A stretch of 64,000 nt of DNA from an uncultured Clostridia bacterium. GTDB taxonomy: Bacteria > Bacillota > Clostridia > TANB77 > CAG-465. The stretch is taken from the NCBI GenBank assembly GCA_949106495.1, contig CARYZD010000008.1, forward strand, positions 1-64,000. Direction: 5' to 3'. Below the pieces are notes generated by a model. The model did not search any database and was not told where the DNA came from. It saw only the letters and a program-made list of their open reading frames with translations. This document shows positions 62,384-64,000 of this stretch, piece by piece (the first letter of the stretch is position 1; every line of letters starts with the position of its first letter). The translations under genes and the position numbers were made by a program.

Positions 62384-62412
62384 ATTATATAATTTTATGT
62401 TAACTTTGTCAA
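62384..62412 (-). promoter_or_regulatory. perfect sigma-A promoter of the SPFH gene
   Basis: TTGACA, 17 bp, TATAAT on the minus strand, with the spacing used at the three other units of this group. Confidence 0.8.
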
Positions 62413-62477
62413 TATATTATATTTTTATAATAAAAAAGCTTAAACAGATGATTTAGATTTGTGAAAATAAAAAAAAT

Positions 62478-62495
62478 ACCAGTCTAACGACTGGT
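62478..62495 (-). terminator. terminator after tRNA-Ser(GCU)
   Basis: ACCAGTC pairs with GACTGGT around four bases, followed by ATTTTTTTTATTTT on the minus strand. Confidence 0.85.
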
Positions 62496-62537
62496 AAATG
62501 CTTAAATATCAACATTGTTTACGAACAAATTGATGTA

Positions 62538-62627
62538 TGGCGGAGAGTGAGGGGTTCGAACCCTCGCGCCCGTTGCCAGACCTAACAGTTTAGCAAACTG
62601 TCCCCTTCACCACTTGGGTAACTCTCC
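62538..62627 (-). tRNA. tRNA-Ser (anticodon GCU)
   Basis: Acceptor GGAGAGT/ACTCTCC with encoded CCA, long variable arm typical of class II, anticodon loop TTGCTAA, T-loop GGTTCGAACC. It reads AGC and AGU. The 90-nt length includes CCA. Confidence 0.95.
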
Positions 62628-62703
62628 ATATCATTTTGCTACTTCTACATTATAACAATAACATAGCAATAAGTCAACTATTTTTATAATTTTTAGAAAA
62701 AAA

Positions 62704-62725
62704 ATAGAACATTAAAATGTTCTAT
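62704..62725 (-). terminator. terminator after tRNA-Ser(UGA)
   Basis: AGAACATT pairs with AATGTTCT around a short loop; TTTTTTTT follows on the minus strand. Confidence 0.8.
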
Positions 62726-62733
62726 CTTTATGT

Positions 62734-62822
62734 TGGCGGATGAGGTAGGATTCGAACCCACGGTGCCTTTCGACATCACCAGTTTTCAAGACTGGCTCCT
62801 TAAACCACTCGGACACTCATCC
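62734..62822 (-). tRNA. tRNA-Ser (anticodon UGA)
   Basis: Acceptor GGATGAG/CTCATCC with encoded CCA, class II variable arm, anticodon loop CTTGAAA, T-loop GGTTCGAATCC. It reads UCN codons. It lies between parB and the second tRNA-Ser, same strand. Confidence 0.95.
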
Positions 62823-62937
62823 ATTTGTGATACGTTTATTATTATACCATGGTTTTTAGTTTTGTCAATACATATTGTGAATTTTTTTCACATTTTAAAA
62901 AAATTAGCAAATAAAATATTTGCTAATTTCCTATAAA

Positions 62938-63828
62938 TTACATTTTTATATTTAACATTGATAATAAACTTTCTAAGCCATCTTCATCATTATATTCAAT
63001 TATTAATCTTTGATGTTTCTTTGTTTGGTCTAATTTAACTTTATAACCAAAATAATCTTTAAGTCTATTCTCTAATTTTTCATAATATACTGATTTAGGA
63101 GCTTTTTTAGTTGATTTCTTTCTATATTTATCATCACCATAAATTAATTTTTCAACATCTCTTACAGTAAGTTTTTTTTCTGCAACTTTTTTAGCAATTG
63201 CTATTTGTTTTTCCTCATCTTCAATTGCAAGTAACGCTCTTGCTTGTCCTTCAACAAGTTCTCCTTTTAACAACATATCTAATATTTCATTTGGTAATTT
63301 TAAAAGTCTCATTATATTTGACACTGAAGATACACTTTTTCCTGTAATCTTTGCAACATCACCTTGAGAATATCCTTCTATATCCATTAATTCTCTTATT
63401 GCCTGTGCTACTTCAATTATATTTAAATCTTCTCTTTGTATATTTTCTATTAAAGCAACTTGTTTCTTTTTATTATCTGTATAATCTTTAATTATTGCAG
63501 GAATCGTAGTAAGACCAGCAGATTTTGCCGCTCTCCATCTTCTTTCCCCAGCAACAATTGTATATCCATTAACATCTTTTACAACAAGAATTGGTTGAAT
63601 TACTCCATGTTCACGTACTGAAGCTGTTAGTTCTTCCATTTTTTCTTTATCAAAAACTTTTCTAGGTTGATTTAACATAGGCTCAACTTCAGTTATATTA
63701 AGCTCTACAACTTTTTCAACAACATTTTCTTCTTGTTTTTTAGTTGTTCTTTTAGTTACTTTTTCTATTGTCTCGTTATCATCTTCTCCAAAAAAAGCAT
63801 CTAACCCTCTACCTAATCCTTTAGCCAT
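62938..63828 (-). CDS. parB: ParB/Spo0J chromosome-partition protein
   Basis: The 296-residue CTP-dependent DNA clamp binds parS near the origin. The N-terminal segment GLGRGLDAFFGE binds ParA. The CTPase/ParB box includes VREHGVIQPILVV and VAGERRWRAAKSAGL (about 90-104) with GERR. The helix-turn-helix segments include YSQGDVAKITGKSVSSVSNI (about 155-174). A C-terminal dimerisation domain ends the protein. The start follows AAGGAGGATTAAT, 1 bp after the parA stop. Confidence 0.96.
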   Translation of the reverse strand: MAKGLGRGLDAFFGEDDNETIEKVTKRTTKKQEENVVEKVVELNITEVEPMLNQPRKVFDKEKMEELTASVREHGVIQPILVVKDVNGYTIVAGERRWRAAKSAGLTTIPAIIKDYTDNKKKQVALIENIQREDLNIIEVAQAIRELMDIEGYSQGDVAKITGKSVSSVSNIMRLLKLPNEILDMLLKGELVEGQARALLAIEDEEKQIAIAKKVAEKKLTVRDVEKLIYGDDKYRKKSTKKAPKSVYYEKLENRLKDYFGYKVKLDQTKKHQRLIIEYNDEDGLESLLSMLNIKM

Positions 63829-63829
63829 A

Positions 63830-64000
63830 TTAATCCTCCTTTTCTGTTAGTTTAATTAACTCTTTGGCTAACTTTTTATATGTTTCTGCACCTTTTGATT
63901 CTCCATCATATAAAGTTATTGGTAATCCATGGCTTGGAGCTTCACTAAGTCTAATATTTCTAGGAATAATTGTTTGAAAAACCTTGTTACCAAAATATTT
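63830..64000 (-). CDS. parA: ParA/Soj ATPase, C-terminal part (runs off the window)
   Basis: Only the last 56 codons are inside. The visible sequence [20 protein letters not shown] followed by a short [13 protein letters not shown] segment is the Soj/ParA C-terminus. It stops 1 bp before parB, in the usual parA-parB operon near oriC. Confidence 0.93.
   Translation of the reverse strand, partial: KYFGNKVFQTIIPRNIRLSEAPSHGLPITLYDGESKGAETYKKLAKELIKLTEKED

Overview
The window is a very AT-rich chromosomal stretch, most likely from a low-GC, endospore-lineage Firmicute (Clostridia-like, probably host-associated). Supporting signs are the codon bias, strong AGGAGG ribosome sites, a CwlD-type amidase, a Spo0E-like peptide, small Asn-rich proteins of a kind I associate with spore formers, the YfmF/YfmH pair and a Gram-positive capsule locus. 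The right end (parB, 3' end of parA, two tRNA-Ser genes) suggests proximity to the replication origin.

Layout. 1-3.2 kb: right part of an integrated phage-like or ICE-like element (Cro-like gene, repressor, operator palindromes, iteron-like repeats, tyrosine integrase) sitting inside an acyl-CoA dehydratase activase gene, of which only the 5' half remains here. 3.8-9.0 kb: HD hydrolase, cwlD, an ECF sigma factor, a membrane protein, and a three-gene nucleotidyltransferase / radical SAM / Nudix operon. 9.1-13.7 kb: an operon with a split VirB4-like ATPase, a MinD/CpaE-like ATPase, an unknown protein and a YlbF-like protein. 13.9-14.9 kb: three small Asn-rich proteins and a convergent Spo0E-like peptide. 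15-20 kb: YfmH/YfmF peptidases, YqeY, TagO/WecA, RpiB and an LMW phosphatase. 20-38 kb: mixed housekeeping and unknown genes, including purA-purB, tex, an AgrC-like kinase, an FAD-Rieske oxidoreductase and a YitT protein. 38-50 kb: a capsule/exopolysaccharide locus. 50-62.3 kb: alarmone synthetase, two SPFH proteins, LCP protein, a Mn-type (yybP-ykoY) riboswitch with a Na/Ca-type exchanger, and ispG. 62.5-64 kb: two tRNA-Ser genes, parB, parA.

The main discovery candidate is a decoding anomaly. Reading every gene by eye, I find only four CGG triplets in a reading frame in the whole window (21994-21996, 26162-26164, 52818-52820, 55722-55724, all minus strand). All four lie exactly where a gene changes to the +1 frame. 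In each, skipping the C (reading C|GGN, restoring a Gly codon) joins two ORFs into one continuous protein: a Panacea-type antitoxin, an unknown 244-residue protein, a two-TM membrane protein and a flotillin. About 28 other CGG triplets in coding regions are all out of frame. This suggests that CGG is not a sense codon here but is read as a +1 frameshift or four-base codon (CGGN).

A second theme is a set of transcription units between 53.0 and 62.4 kb (Api92-like protein, a 147-residue unknown, flotillin, prohibitin-like SPFH protein). Each has a perfect TTGACA-17 bp-TATAAT promoter, and their leaders share sequence, suggesting a co-regulated membrane-associated regulon.
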